Of a DNA stretch of 64,000 nucleotides, positions 36,542 to 46,776 are shown in pieces. Both the position numbers and the translations under genes were made by a program. This stretch comes from Uranotaenia lowii (lineage: Eukaryota > Arthropoda > Insecta > Diptera > Culicidae): contig NC_073693.1 in assembly GCF_029784155.1 (NCBI RefSeq), positions 285,358,875 to 285,422,874 on the forward strand, in the 5' to 3' direction. The notes under the pieces are model-generated. The model was not told where the DNA came from. It made no database searches and saw nothing but the letters and a program-made list of their open reading frames with translations. The number at the start of each line of letters is the position of its first letter. The first letter of the stretch is position 1.

Positions 36542-38547
36542 GGGTGATTTGCCAATCGTTGTCCCCTAACCCATTGTTGCACAGCATGACTTAAATTGTC
36601 AATATTTCAGCTGTTTTTCGACTTTTCCTCAAAAATAATACTGAATCATGTAATTCGGAATGTTTTCTGATGAAATGAGGCTTTTGTGATATTTTCTGCT
36701 GGTAAGTGTGTATCATACGACAGTTTTATTTTTTCTGGTTTTTTTCGCGCGGTTTTTGTGCCAATTGTTAACAAAAACCTTAAGATTCCTTCTACGGCAA
36801 ATAAGGTTTTACGTCAGAAATAAACATTTTTCGTATCAGTTTTCTATACGAAACGTTTGTTGGACAATTTTAACACCATGATTTCGAAAAAAAATTATGA
36901 TCCATACTTAACCAAAAAATATGTTGGATCGTGCAACAATTGGTCCGCTCAATCTCCTCCTGCCCCATTGTTGTACATAATTCCGCTGCAAAATTTGTTT
37001 GAAAAGTTCAAATTTATAAATTCGTATACCCCCAATAACTTTGTTTGGTTGTTTTAACTGCTAAAAATAGCAATACAAATTTTTGAAGCGATTGATTAAG
37101 TCCTGATTTATAACAACGTGTTTTGAATCAGTACGGAGGCTTGTACGGAAAAATCCAAATTTTCATTCAAAAACCATCAGAGATGTACTGAAAGTTCAAA
37201 AAAACACAATTTTGTATTTTTAAAATATTTCTTGGTTCTTGCAATACATTGCATGTGAACAAAAACTAAACCTAACTTGTACCCCAGAAATGATATTGGT
37301 TGTCATACAAAAAATTAAAAATAGGTAAATATTTTTTAATTTTAGTGTTTTGACAGCTAATTTGAAAGCTGGTTTACCAGGTGAAAAAAAGAATCGCATT
37401 ATACTGCTTTGCATAGCCAATAAGTGTGAAGATTTAAAACTTTCGCAAAAACATGTCAGGAAATTATTGAAAGCTTCAGAAAGCAAATCCTGTAATTTTA
37501 CAATACTTTTCAATGGATTACGATTTTTTATTTCGAAATGGTTATAACTTTTTTCATGAAATACTTAGCTTCTTCTCATGCTGGCAAACAATTAATCTTA
37601 AGAATGGGCAAAATCAATAATTTAAATCAAAATTCATTTCAAACTTATTTGAATTTACTGTATATGCGAAAAGTTCTTCTTGCATACAAATTGTCATACA
37701 AAATTGAAGACGTTCATTGATTACATGCAACTAAAACAATTCGAATTGTCTGACACTTTATATATCCATAAGTTTATTCTTTCTACCGTCAAATCTTAAA
37801 AATAAATTTTTGAAATTATTAAACTCGTTGAAAAAAACTTATGTAAAAACATTGTCTGAATAGTGTCAAAGTCAACTCAACTGCATTGGCTTTGAGAGAC
37901 TACTTTTTCATCAGATTTATTTTGAAATCCTTCATCCCGACCATTTACTCAGCATTTTATGTAAAGAATCTAAGAGCTATTCTGAAAAAATCTGTTTCTC
38001 TTATTTCGTGACGACAAATCTAAAAGAATTTATTCCATGTAAACAGCGATCCCCTTGATATTGTTATTAAAATTGTCAGAATATTGTACAGGAGGAAAAC
38101 TTTGATCCAAAACGGTTTTTCAGCCGGAAAACTCTTGGGAAGCATTTTTATGTGATGTGATTGTTTCCTGAAGATTGATGAAATGCTATAGAGGTTACAT
38201 TAATTACAAATAAACCCACTTATATGAAAAAGATTTTTAAATCAATTAACTTTTCAAAAAAAAAGTTCTTATACAAAATTGTATATCTTGAGCATAAATT
38301 TGTCAAACGATCTGAAACTTTGGGCGTGGTGGTGTCCATTTTCAAGTTTTAAATTGAGATTCGTTATGTAAAAATCGATCGACTTCCAAATGAATCCTAA
38401 AACATTTGTTTTATAAAATCGCATCTTCTTCATAGGGGTAAAAGGGGGCAAAACAGATCACGTTCTCTAATCTTTTCACCTGTTGATAGCCACTTAAAAA
38501 TTAAGCATTGAATTCCTTTCAGTTCATTCATGATTGGCAAATCACCC
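36542..38547. mobile_element. TA-flanked TIR element, TIR GGGTGATTTGCCAATC
   Basis: A 16-bp perfect inverted repeat GGGTGATTTGCCAATC / GATTGGCAAATCACCC is flanked by TA at 36540-36541 and 38548-38549. Near the left end the motif CCAATCGTTGTCCCC / CCCATTGTTGCAC / CCAATTGTT / AACAATTGG / CCCATTGTTGTAC recurs up to about 36975. The interior is AT-rich; an open frame at 37350-37544 (GEKKNRIILLCIANKCEDL..) looks more protein-like than its surroundings but matches no family I know. A GTAAGT donor-like site lies at 36702. Non-autonomous, probably Tc1/mariner-related. Confidence 0.85.
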
Positions 38548-38580
38548 TACGCAAGCTTTTAAAATGATAGAAAAATTGTA

Positions 38581-38650
38581 GCCGTGTGACAGTTTTTCGT
38601 AGAACTAGCATCGGCATGCGTTCTGATTCTACGTAAAAAGTGTCACACGG
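38581..38650. repeat. Hairpin with CCGTGTGACA stem
   Basis: CCGTGTGACAGTTTTTCGTA at the left pairs with TACGTAAAAAGTGTCACACGG on the right (one bulged base) around a loop of about 25 nt. It is probably a small palindromic element or the end of one. It could fold strongly as RNA or extruded DNA. Confidence 0.7.
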
Positions 38651-38899
38651 AGCATTTTTGGCTCTAATGTGCTGTTTTTTTTTGTAGGAAATGTATTTTT
38701 TTTTGGCAGAAAATATTTGTAAAATGATAAACTTGAACTGTTCACTACGAAAAAACTGTCGATGAATTTTTAGTTTGAGAGAAAAATTGGAAATATAGCT
38801 GATATTTCAATCGCGTTTTTCTCGTTTGCATGTTTTTCCACATGGGACAATCTTGCTTAGAACGGCAGTAAAGAATGGTTCAAAATAACGTTATATTTC

Positions 38900-39147
38900 G
38901 TGACGTGAATTCAGTCAATTACCCTGTTCTGTTTTAACTGAGTGAATTCACGTCACAACTTCAAATAAGCATTACTTCGTTCGTTGTTGTTCAATGGAGA
39001 AGCTACACACATCAAATTGTGGGTAATTGTTTTTTCTACAACTCATTTGAAGACACCGATATTCTATTTCTACAGAAAGAACAGGAAATCAAAGTTGTAT
39101 GTACTGAATTCAAACATGGTCAATTCTAGCGTGAATTCACGTCACAA
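38900..39147. repeat. Repeated GTGAATTCACGTCAC motif next to the assembly gap
   Basis: The palindromic-core motif occurs as GTGACGTGAATTCAGT (38900, inverted), TGAATTCACGTCACA (38943) and GTGAATTCACGTCACAAAA (39131), with another at 36112. The first two form a hairpin. The third lies 30 bp from the run of N, so an element carrying these repeats probably caused the assembly break. Confidence 0.6.
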
Positions 39148-39177
39148 AAGTAATCGATCACAACAAAAAAAAACTTA

Positions 39178-39677
39178 NNNNNNNNNNNNNNNNNNNNNNN
39201 NNNNNNNNNNNNNNNNNNNNNNNNNNNNNNNNNNNNNNNNNNNNNNNNNNNNNNNNNNNNNNNNNNNNNNNNNNNNNNNNNNNNNNNNNNNNNNNNNNNN
39301 NNNNNNNNNNNNNNNNNNNNNNNNNNNNNNNNNNNNNNNNNNNNNNNNNNNNNNNNNNNNNNNNNNNNNNNNNNNNNNNNNNNNNNNNNNNNNNNNNNNN
39401 NNNNNNNNNNNNNNNNNNNNNNNNNNNNNNNNNNNNNNNNNNNNNNNNNNNNNNNNNNNNNNNNNNNNNNNNNNNNNNNNNNNNNNNNNNNNNNNNNNNN
39501 NNNNNNNNNNNNNNNNNNNNNNNNNNNNNNNNNNNNNNNNNNNNNNNNNNNNNNNNNNNNNNNNNNNNNNNNNNNNNNNNNNNNNNNNNNNNNNNNNNNN
39601 NNNNNNNNNNNNNNNNNNNNNNNNNNNNNNNNNNNNNNNNNNNNNNNNNNNNNNNNNNNNNNNNNNNNNNNNNNNNN
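39178..39677. other. Assembly gap (500 N)
   Basis: There are exactly 500 consecutive N. The round number suggests a placeholder rather than a measured length. Confidence 0.99.
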
Positions 39678-40095
39678 ATCGTTTGGACGCCAAGTGGCAT
39701 CTTCTTTGGGCAATCGCAATAAGAACGTGTCAAAGATATCAACCTCCTGCCTGTTGAGGGAAGAGCCCCCATTCTTCGACACGAATAGTAAGATAGGAAT
39801 GAAAAAAAAAACCCACCTTCTGTAAGACCTTCAATTAGGATCGGGGATGCCCCCAACTCGCTATTATCGGCGTGCGAATGGTAGAATTCCGCCCTGCTGT
39901 TTTTTGCGATAGCTCTATGTTTACGCCATTGGTCCAAGGGTTTTTTTTTGCAATTTCAACTCTTTATTGCTTTTCCCCGTTTTCTTTTCTTAGATTTATC
40001 TCAGGGATGGGGCGTTTGGTGTAAGTGTCATTGAAAATTTCACAGTTCTACCGGCAGGAACATTGAATAGGTAGGTAAAGGGTTAGCTTCCTCGC
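39678..40095. other. Moderate-GC sequence after the gap, unassigned
   Basis: On the - strand two frames run open into the gap, but about 30-85 codons of visible sequence are not enough to identify anything. It could be the end of a repeat hidden in the gap. Confidence 0.3.
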
Positions 40096-40103
40096 ATTAG
40101 AGC

Positions 40104-40917
40104 TAGAGTGTCCTACCCGGGATTTCCCGGTCGGGAATTCCCGGGAATTAGACAAATTCGGGAATTCCCGAATCCCGGGAAATGCTTAAAAAATCCCGGA
40201 AATTCCCGAAACCAAAACAATGTGCTCAATTACTAAAAATTTACACTATCAAAATTGGAAAAACAAATCAGATTGCGCTAGGAAAATGATAGTTCTACCT
40301 TGATGGCATAGTCTTAATTTTTTTTAAAAATCTGGTTAACACACTGAATTGAATAAAAAATGTTTTTCCAGTTGAAAACTTAGTGTTTAAGTGAAACACG
40401 ACAAAATGTCTTTAAAACCAAACAATTTCAATAGTGAAACGCTACGGAAAGAATCTAAATGTTCTGTTTTGCAACACTCATCATTTAGAACTCCCGTTTT
40501 GGATATTGAAAGTAGCAAAATTATCAGCAATAACTATATTTTATGAATAACCTGAAGTCTAGCTAAATAACTAATTTCTATCGATAGTGAGAAATATTTC
40601 CCAATTATTTTAATTTTTTTTAATTTCAGCTATAATCAGACCATTTTGTTGGTTAAAGTACTTTGTTTTTGGGTCTTCGGTTTGCTTATTGAATTTTTGA
40701 TGTATTAAAAAAGTTTTAAATGCTCAGCAATACTAGGTACTACCTTAAATATAAAAATACCATATTTATAAAGATGCGTACGCAGTAGAGGGTTAAGATC
40801 TTCATGTTAAAATCTTTATTTTCAATTTTTCCCGGGATCCCGGGAATTCCCGGGAAAAGGGTCGTCAGATTTCCCGATTCCCGGGAACGCTAAAATGGCC
40901 GGGAAATGGACACTCTA
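40104..40917. mobile_element. hAT-type MITE with 8-bp TSD and CCCGGGAATTCCCGGGAA arrays
   Basis: Terminal repeats TAGAGTGTCC (left) and GGACACTCTA (right) are perfect over 10 bp. The flanks carry an exact 8-bp duplication, ATTAGAGC, at 40096-40103 and 40918-40925, diagnostic of hAT-superfamily transposition. Both subterminal regions are packed with the palindrome CCCGGGAATTCCCGGGAA and variants (40116-40210 and 40828-40905), while the 600-bp core is AT-rich and non-coding. It is non-autonomous; the intact duplication suggests a fairly recent insertion. Confidence 0.93.
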
Positions 40918-41301
40918 ATTAGAGCTTGTAGCTGATTATTGGATGCATCTTTTTCATATACCTGAGCTTTCATCACGACCCTCTCAAAATAAACAAGAAA
41001 TAATCGAAGAAAACTACAAGAGTCCCATGATATCCCATGCAGCCGGATGCTTCAAAAGTAATCTACATAATTTCTAAGAAACCTTGAATTGCAGAATTTC
41101 ATTTAAAGACACGTATAAAAATTGATCAAAACCACTCGTTAGACTAAAAATGGCCATATTTGTTGATGAAAATTTAAGTTAAAATCCGTTGAAACAAACT
41201 GGTAAAAACATCAGTTATTCATTTTGTTGAATGCGTAGGTTTCAGTGGTGGAAAGGAGTTAATCTTTATTCAAGTTTGTTCGTCAAGTCCTTAAATAGCT
41301 A

Positions 41302-41540
41302 CACAGAAAACAAAAATTACCGAGTTCGGTAATTTTTTTTACCGAAATCCTAACATGTGTAAATTGTTAAACTGTTCGGTAATTTTTCCGGTAAAAAATA
41401 AACGACCATCGGTAAATCGATTCTTTATTTACCGATGTCGTTAATTTTTTACCGAAAAAAATACCGAACAGTTTAACGATTTACACATGTTAGGATTCCG
41501 GTAAAAAAATTACCGAACTCGGTAATTTTCATTTACTGTG
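41302..41540. mobile_element. TA-flanked palindromic MITE with ACCGAACTCGGTAA motif
   Basis: Ends CACAG...CTGTG are flanked by TA at 41300-41301 and 41541-41542. The 239-bp element is almost one hairpin: AAAATTACCGAGTTCGGTAA, TCCTAACATGTGTAAAT and AACTGTTCGGTA each recur inverted on the other side. Every segment is a variation of the phrase TTACCGA..TCGGTAA. It is non-coding. Confidence 0.92.
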
Positions 41541-41800
41541 TACACATTACATTAACGATAACTATTTGTCACTTTTCACTTCTCAAATTCCCTTACCAGG
41601 AAAGTACTCATTTCTGAATGAGTAAAATGCGATTTCTACTCATTATTAACTGCCAACACTGCAGTATAACTGCTAACCGCAGTATGAGTAATTTCAGTTT
41701 ACAGTGTGATGATGTAAACATTTGTCCCGTATTTACCATCATCACCTATCATCACAGCCATCGAAGATCAATTGTTATTGTTCTCAATAGACGAATCCCA

Positions 41801-42611
41801 CACTGTAAATTTTTGCCTCGATTTCCAGCAAAAAAAATTGCTGGAAACGTTCAGCAATCCAAATTTTTGCTGGAAACCAGCAATCGATTCTCTTATTGCT
41901 GAATTTTTCAGCATTCGGTTGTGTTTTTGTCATTTTTGCTGGAAAATCAGCAATCGGTTTTCAAATTGCTGGACTTTCCAGCAATTGGTCTAGTTTGCTG
42001 GAAAATCAGCAATCGAGTTGTCAAATTGGAGTCTGTTTGTTTTCGTACGCTGAAGCAAGGTGAGACTCTTTTTCACGAATTTTGTTTATGTTAATACTAT
42101 TTTATTATTTTCCTCTATATTCTAGCAACCAGACATCAAGTCAAGGGTGAGTTTGTATTGGAAAATGGATTTATTGGATTCATGAAAGGTTTTAATCAAA
42201 TCTCTATTTCAGGTGGCGGATGATTATCACATTGGCACAAAGCTGCCACTCCGGAGGCGGTGTTGATATAATGACAAAACATATGTCTCTGCTAATTTAT
42301 TTAATTCATAATAAAAAAAAATGGAAGAAAATAAATGTTGTTTATTACTTATCGTGTGCACAGCCAGTTTCAATATTTAAATTCGAATTGAAATATATAT
42401 TTGATACCAAATACAGCCGAATGGTTTGATAGAAATAGCTGGTTTCCAGCAATCTGGATTGCTGATTTCCAGCAATTTGAATTGCTGGAAACCAGCATTG
42501 ATGTTTGCTGATTTTTCCAGCAATCGATATTGCTGGAAATTTTGCTGGAAAGTCAGCGGGACAAAAACCAGCAAAATTTTGCTGGTTTCCAGCAAAAAAA
42601 AATTTGCTGTG
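41801..42611. mobile_element. TIR element built of GCTGGAAA/TTTCCAGC palindromes, enclosing a spliced gene fragment
   Basis: Outer ends CACTGTAAATTTTTGC (left) and the complement of CACAGCAAATTTTTTTTT (right) resemble those of the neighbours at 41302 and 53211. Flanking dinucleotides are CA/CA, which could be a decayed TA. The left arm (41826-42015) and right arm (42436-42605) hold at least a dozen copies of TTGCTGGAAA, GATTGCTGG or their complements. Between them, 42016-42435 is different in character and contains exon/intron structure (separate entry). It has no transposase. Confidence 0.75.
42016..42340 (+). pseudogene. Captured gene fragment with two 66-nt introns and AATAAA
   Basis: CAAG|GTGAGA at 42059/42060 and TATATTCTAG|CAACC at 42125/42126 define one 66-nt intron. 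TCAAGG|GTGAGT at 42146/42147 and CTATTTCAG|GTGGC at 42212/42213 define another 66-nt intron. The middle exon is 21 nt. Joining it to the third exon gives an open frame QPDIKSRVADDYHIGTKLP followed by LRRRC and a stop at 42264-42266. An AATAAA signal is at 42330-42335. In this frame the first exon has an in-frame TGA near its end, so it may be untranslated or the frame broken. The product is not recognised. Sizes and signals fit normal insect introns. Confidence 0.5.
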
Positions 42612-44390
42612 CAGCAAACATGAAATCGCGTTAAAAATGATAACTCAACTCAGTAAAAACGTTATTGTGAATCGTAATTCCAACTAACGCAAGTAAAAGG
42701 TCGTAAAATTCGTTACTCGAACTCGGATTAAATGGTTTAAATCGGATATGATAAAAAGTCCGCCATGTTTGCAGATTTTGAAGACGATTTCGTTCCTTTT
42801 TTTCTCCCGCGTGAGATAAGTGAGAGAACAGCTTTGATGTTCTCTCTGCGGCCAGCAGTGCAACCAGATAGATAAAAATCAGATGGTGTATTTGCAAGAA
42901 TTGCCCAATGACAGAAGCAGCAAATATTGTCGCTGGCAACGGTTCGCATGCGCTAAGAGAAAAAACTTGTTTTAATCACAGCGCACTAAACTGGACTGCG
43001 CACTCATCATGACTGCGACCAAGGCGTGTAAAGCTTCAGGTGTGTTCTTAAACCAATGCACGGAATCGTCCATCTTGTGACAGGCAATCGTAATCGTAGG
43101 CATGGGAGGCGAACAATTCGCTGTCAAAAAGCGCTCCGTCTCCACCCCCCACCAATGAGAAACTTTTGGTACCCCTTGCCTACTTTTCCTCAATATGCAT
43201 CCACCCTTAGCTGGAGGCACTCTGACTGCGACATTTGTGCGAACTTGTACATTCGTGCGACCTGTCAAATCAGTGTAAAATCTGTCGGAGTTCTACACGT
43301 TAACCTCTTTTCAGTCAATCTTTGTACGGATAACTGCGACTGCTCTCTTGCATTCTTACTATGTATGTATATTGCCTGCCCTTTGGTAGGTAAATGCGGT
43401 TTTTTCGAGTTTCATACGATCATTTGATAATGTATATGAAACGTGTAACAAAGTTGTTGAGAAATATACCTACAAAAATGTTTGCTGGGATTGACCAAAA
43501 CCAACTGAAAACCAAAACAATGTGTTTTGGTTGTGTCAACGGAGAACACGGATTTAGTCCAAATCCGAAAACTGTAAGTTTCAACACATGTCATATCAGC
43601 ACCAACACGTAAAAAGGGTCTATGTTCATTTATGACGAGGTTGGTTTCAACAAATCGTTTTATTATTTTATTTTACCATATCGATGCAGATTTTTGTGTA
43701 GGTTTCATTAAAAAATCGATCGGAAATAACAATAAAATTTTGTAATTTTTACACACTCATTATTTATTACTTACATATAAAATTGGGTTTAATTCGAAAT
43801 CATAAATCGGTTTATTTCAATAATCGTTTAGTAGGCCAAGAAATCAAAAAAAAAAGAAAAATTAGTGGGAAAAACTGAACAAATTTTCTCATACGAACGG
43901 TTCCATCGACGGTGCGGCGGGACCTCCGGATTTGTTCCACAGCTCATCTAACAGACACAAATAACACACTACGTATTATCTCGACGCTCATCTAACAGAT
44001 TTGTATCATAAACTAAAGTTTGGGTGAGGTACTTATTCTAATTCTTTTATGTTTAAGGAACAGATCGAAGTCGGACTATAACATACGAAGCTGTTTCAGG
44101 AAGGAAATGGAACCTTGTATTGATCCAGTAGCTACAGCCTACAGCTGTGGGTTAATTATTCCTCAAGGCAAGCGATTGGCGGAATTATGTTGACCATAAC
44201 GTGCCAAGCAAAACATGAAGACTTCCCAATGAAAAAGGGGATTTTGTATTGAATAAATTATGCAAAAAACAAAAAATTGTAACCGAATTCTATTCATCCG
44301 AAAATCCATAACAACTTTGCTTTCATTTGAATTGAAACAAAAATGAATTCAAATAATAAATAGTAAAATTTTTATCGACTGGTTGGGTAA
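42612..44390. other. Partly moderate-GC stretch, no gene assigned
   Basis: About 42730-43390 and 43900-44180 have higher G+C than the AT-rich surroundings. Overlapping open frames on both strands (42972-43268 -, 43056-43427 +) do not resemble known proteins. No splice pair continuing the phase 0 exon at 31561 could be supported. It may include conserved intronic DNA. Confidence 0.3.
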
Positions 44391-44458
44391 TGAATAAATT
44401 GATTTTCGGCGATTTCAGTCACGAAAAAAATCTTAAAACGATTTTTATTTCTTCATCC

Positions 44459-44491
44459 GACGTTTCGGCATTTATTATGCCTGTTTCAAGG
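44459..44491 (-). ncRNA. Degenerate hammerhead-ribozyme-like motif, left PLE copy
   Basis: On the - strand: CCTTGAAACA, then a 5-bp stem GGCAT-AATAA-ATGCC, then GAAAC-GTC. The stem II / GAAAC / GUC arrangement is that of the minimal hammerhead motifs reported in Penelope-like elements, but the CUGANGA core box is altered (TTGAAAC), so self-cleavage is doubtful. Confidence 0.4.
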
Positions 44492-44807
44492 AGTCTATTA
44501 ACATAACAAAATTAATGATGTGTTTAAAAAGGTGTTACAATAAATGGTGTACTTACTGAAATTTCTCGTTTTAATTGTCCAAAAAGTTTTTTGAATCTGC
44601 TAAACTGTCTAATCGGGAAATGTAAGTCCAGTTGTCTGTGGTGTATAACAAAAATATTCAAAGTTAAGCTTTCTACTTGCATGCAATCTTCCTTGAAATC
44701 TGTTCTACTTACTATTGATCTGGTTGCGATGGATATAACACTTTGCAAGTTTTGAAAACGAAAACGGATATAAAATGATTTGCAATATTTTGGATGTTGT
44801 TTTTCAC

Positions 44808-45122
44808 TTAGCCACTACTGATGTTTGTTGTATTTTGTGTGTTTGTTGTATTTTGTATGTTTGGTGTATTATTATGTGTATTGGTGTGTTTTGGTTTGTT
44901 TTTGATGGAGTTGAAAATGCCGGCGTAGATGACACTGAGCCCTTCAGTATCAGTCTTCTTATTGACCGTGTTGCCATTCCTCGCGATGTGACACATTTCT
45001 AATGTTTGTAGACCGGAAGTGAAATTGTGACGATCAATTATTCTCGTGCCGTTCAAATCAAAAGAGTGATCGTGTTTTATGCTGTAATGAAGTAATGCAG
45101 TTTGTCCATTTAAATTTGCCAT
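44808..45122 (-). pseudogene. PLE C-terminal fragment, inverted copy
   Basis: The minus-strand frame of 104 codons repeats the C-terminal half of the GIY-YIG ORF product (MANLNGQTALLHYSIKHDHS..) and ends with the same Asn/Thr-rich tail. It lacks the GIY-YIG core, which lies outside the duplicated arm, so it cannot encode an active nuclease. Confidence 0.75.
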
Positions 45123-45673
45123 TCGCGGGTCCTACGAAAACGATTTCTAAAATAAAGCAGATTTTTACGAAAGTAAAGGATCCGGTACACCAGGACGATT
45201 TTTCGAACGTCGTTTACTCGATTCCTTGCAATGACTGCGATTCTCAATACATTGGAATGACAACAAACACACTCAAGGAACGGATTGGCGGACACAAATC
45301 GAACAAAAAGGCGTTAGACAAACTGCGGAGCGAAGGAGTGGATAAAGAGGACCCGCGAATGGCAAATTTAAATGGACAAACTGCAATACTTCATCACAGC
45401 ATAAAACACGATCACTCTTTTGATTTGAACGGCACGAGAATAATCGATCGACACAATTTCACTTCCGGTCTACAAACATTAGAAATGTGTCACATCGCGA
45501 GGAATGGCAACACGGTCAATAAGAAGACTGATACTGAAGGGCTCAGTGTCATCTACGCCGGCATTTTCAACTCCATCAAAAACAAACCAAAACACACCAA
45601 TACACATAATAATACACCAAACATACAAAATACAACAAACACACAAAATACAACAAACATCAGTAGTGGCTAA
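45095..45673 (+). pseudogene. PLE GIY-YIG endonuclease domain (truncated ORF)
   Basis: The 192-codon frame begins artificially inside the inverted arm; homologous sequence starts at about residue 13. Residues 39-69 carry the PLE-type GIY-YIG signature: VVYSIPC, C48, YIG at 52-54, a Leu-x-x-Arg (R63) and H67. In full-length PLEs this domain follows a reverse transcriptase and nicks target DNA for integration. The RT part is missing here. The C-terminus is a low-complexity His/Asn/Thr tail. The frame is intact from 45134 to the stop at 45671-45673, suggesting modest age. Confidence 0.8.
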
Positions 45674-45989
45674 GTGAAAAACAACATCCAAAATATTGCA
45701 AATCATTTTATATCCGTTTTCGTTTTCAAAACTTGCAAAGTGTTATATCCATCGCAACCAGATTAATAGTAAGTAGAACAGATTTCAAGGAAGATTGCAT
45801 GCAAGTAGAAAGCTCAACTTTGAATATTTTTGTTATACACCACAGACAACTGGACTTACATTTCCCGATTAGACAGTTTAGCAGATTCAAAAAACTTTTT
45901 GGACAATTAAAACGAGAAATTTCAGTAAGTACACCATTTATTGTAACACCTTTTTAAACACATCATTAATTTTGTTATGTTAATAGACT

Positions 45990-46024
45990 CCTTGAAAAAG
46001 GCATAATAAATGCCGAAACGTCGG
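45990..46024 (+). ncRNA. Degenerate hammerhead-ribozyme-like motif, right PLE copy
   Basis: CCTTGAAAAA, stem GGCAT-AATAA-ATGCC, then GAAACGTC. The position, 3' of the PLE ORF, is where PLE-associated hammerheads are known to lie. The catalytic CUGANGA box reads TTGAAAA, so the core is damaged in a slightly different way from the left copy. Confidence 0.4.
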
Positions 46025-46458
46025 ATGAAGAAATAAAAATCGTTTTAAGACTTTTTCGTGACTGAAGTCGCCGAAAATCAATTTATTCAAGTAATAAATT
46101 ATTGTTAATTTTTAACCCCCCCCTATTTTTAAATTCAAGCTTAAAATTTTTTTTATGAATTTTACCCAAAATTTTATTATTTTGACAAGTATGATGGATC
46201 ATTTATAACAAGGATGTATTTCGTTTTTAATCAAACGATAACTTTAAATCAAAACGATACTTTTATTCAGTGTGGCCAAAAATATATTTGTGCCTTTTCC
46301 CAACGAAAATTTTTATTATTTTTGGCCGAAATCTTATTAATTTCTAAAATATATTTTTCTGCGTGTAAATATGTTTTTATCGAAACGACGGTGTTATCAT
46401 GAAAAAATAGCTCGCAATCGTTTATAGACCCTAGGTGGAGTATGAAATTCGTCTAAAT

Positions 46459-46652
46459 GTTTTATACACCCTTTGCTTTGTACTGTATGTCTCATATGTG
46501 TGAGCGAGATGGAGATAAAATTTCCCCTATTTTTTGACAAAGGCTTATGGTTCTCGCAATAGGAGTGAGAGAATAGTTTTCCGCATTCTTCCCCTTTTAA
46601 TGTTTTGCATCTAGACCGTTTGCTTTGTTGTGGAGTAAAGGGTGTATAAAAC
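46459..46652. mobile_element. Small MITE, TIR GTTTTATACACCCTTT
   Basis: GTTTTATACACCCTTT at the left and AAAGGGTGTATAAAAC (one mismatch in the inner positions) at the right enclose 194 bp. The interior is moderate-GC with no frame of interest. Flanks give no certain target duplication. Confidence 0.65.
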
Positions 46653-46776
46653 AATCTTTGTGAGAATAATGTCATTTAATAGCTCTAAATTTTTTAGATC
46701 ATTTACTCAAGCTGCATTATAAATCTTACGAAAACTGAAAAACTAAGAACGATTTTTGTGTTAAGTAGAGCTTATA

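Larger units (their letters stand above)
44392..46088. mobile_element. Penelope-like element (PLE) fragments in head-to-head inverted arrangement
   Basis: Left arm 44392-45133 and right arm 45348-46088 are reverse complements over about 740 bp with very few differences (the encoded 104-residue shared tail differs at two positions). The 214-bp spacer 45134-45347 is present only in the right-hand copy. The right copy encodes a GIY-YIG endonuclease domain and a 3' region; the left copy is truncated at AGGACCCGCGAAT. Reverse transcriptase is absent, so both are 5'-truncated. PLEs are known to insert as tandem or partly inverted copies, which fits. No clear target duplication was found. Confidence 0.85.

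Noticed and set aside
38984..39937. Long open frames across the gap
   Set aside because: They are open only because N is read as unknown residues; 39126-39782, 39158-39937 and 39175-39693 are artefacts.
46397..46675. 92-codon frame on -
   Set aside because: It coincides with the small MITE at 46459-46652 and has no protein signature.
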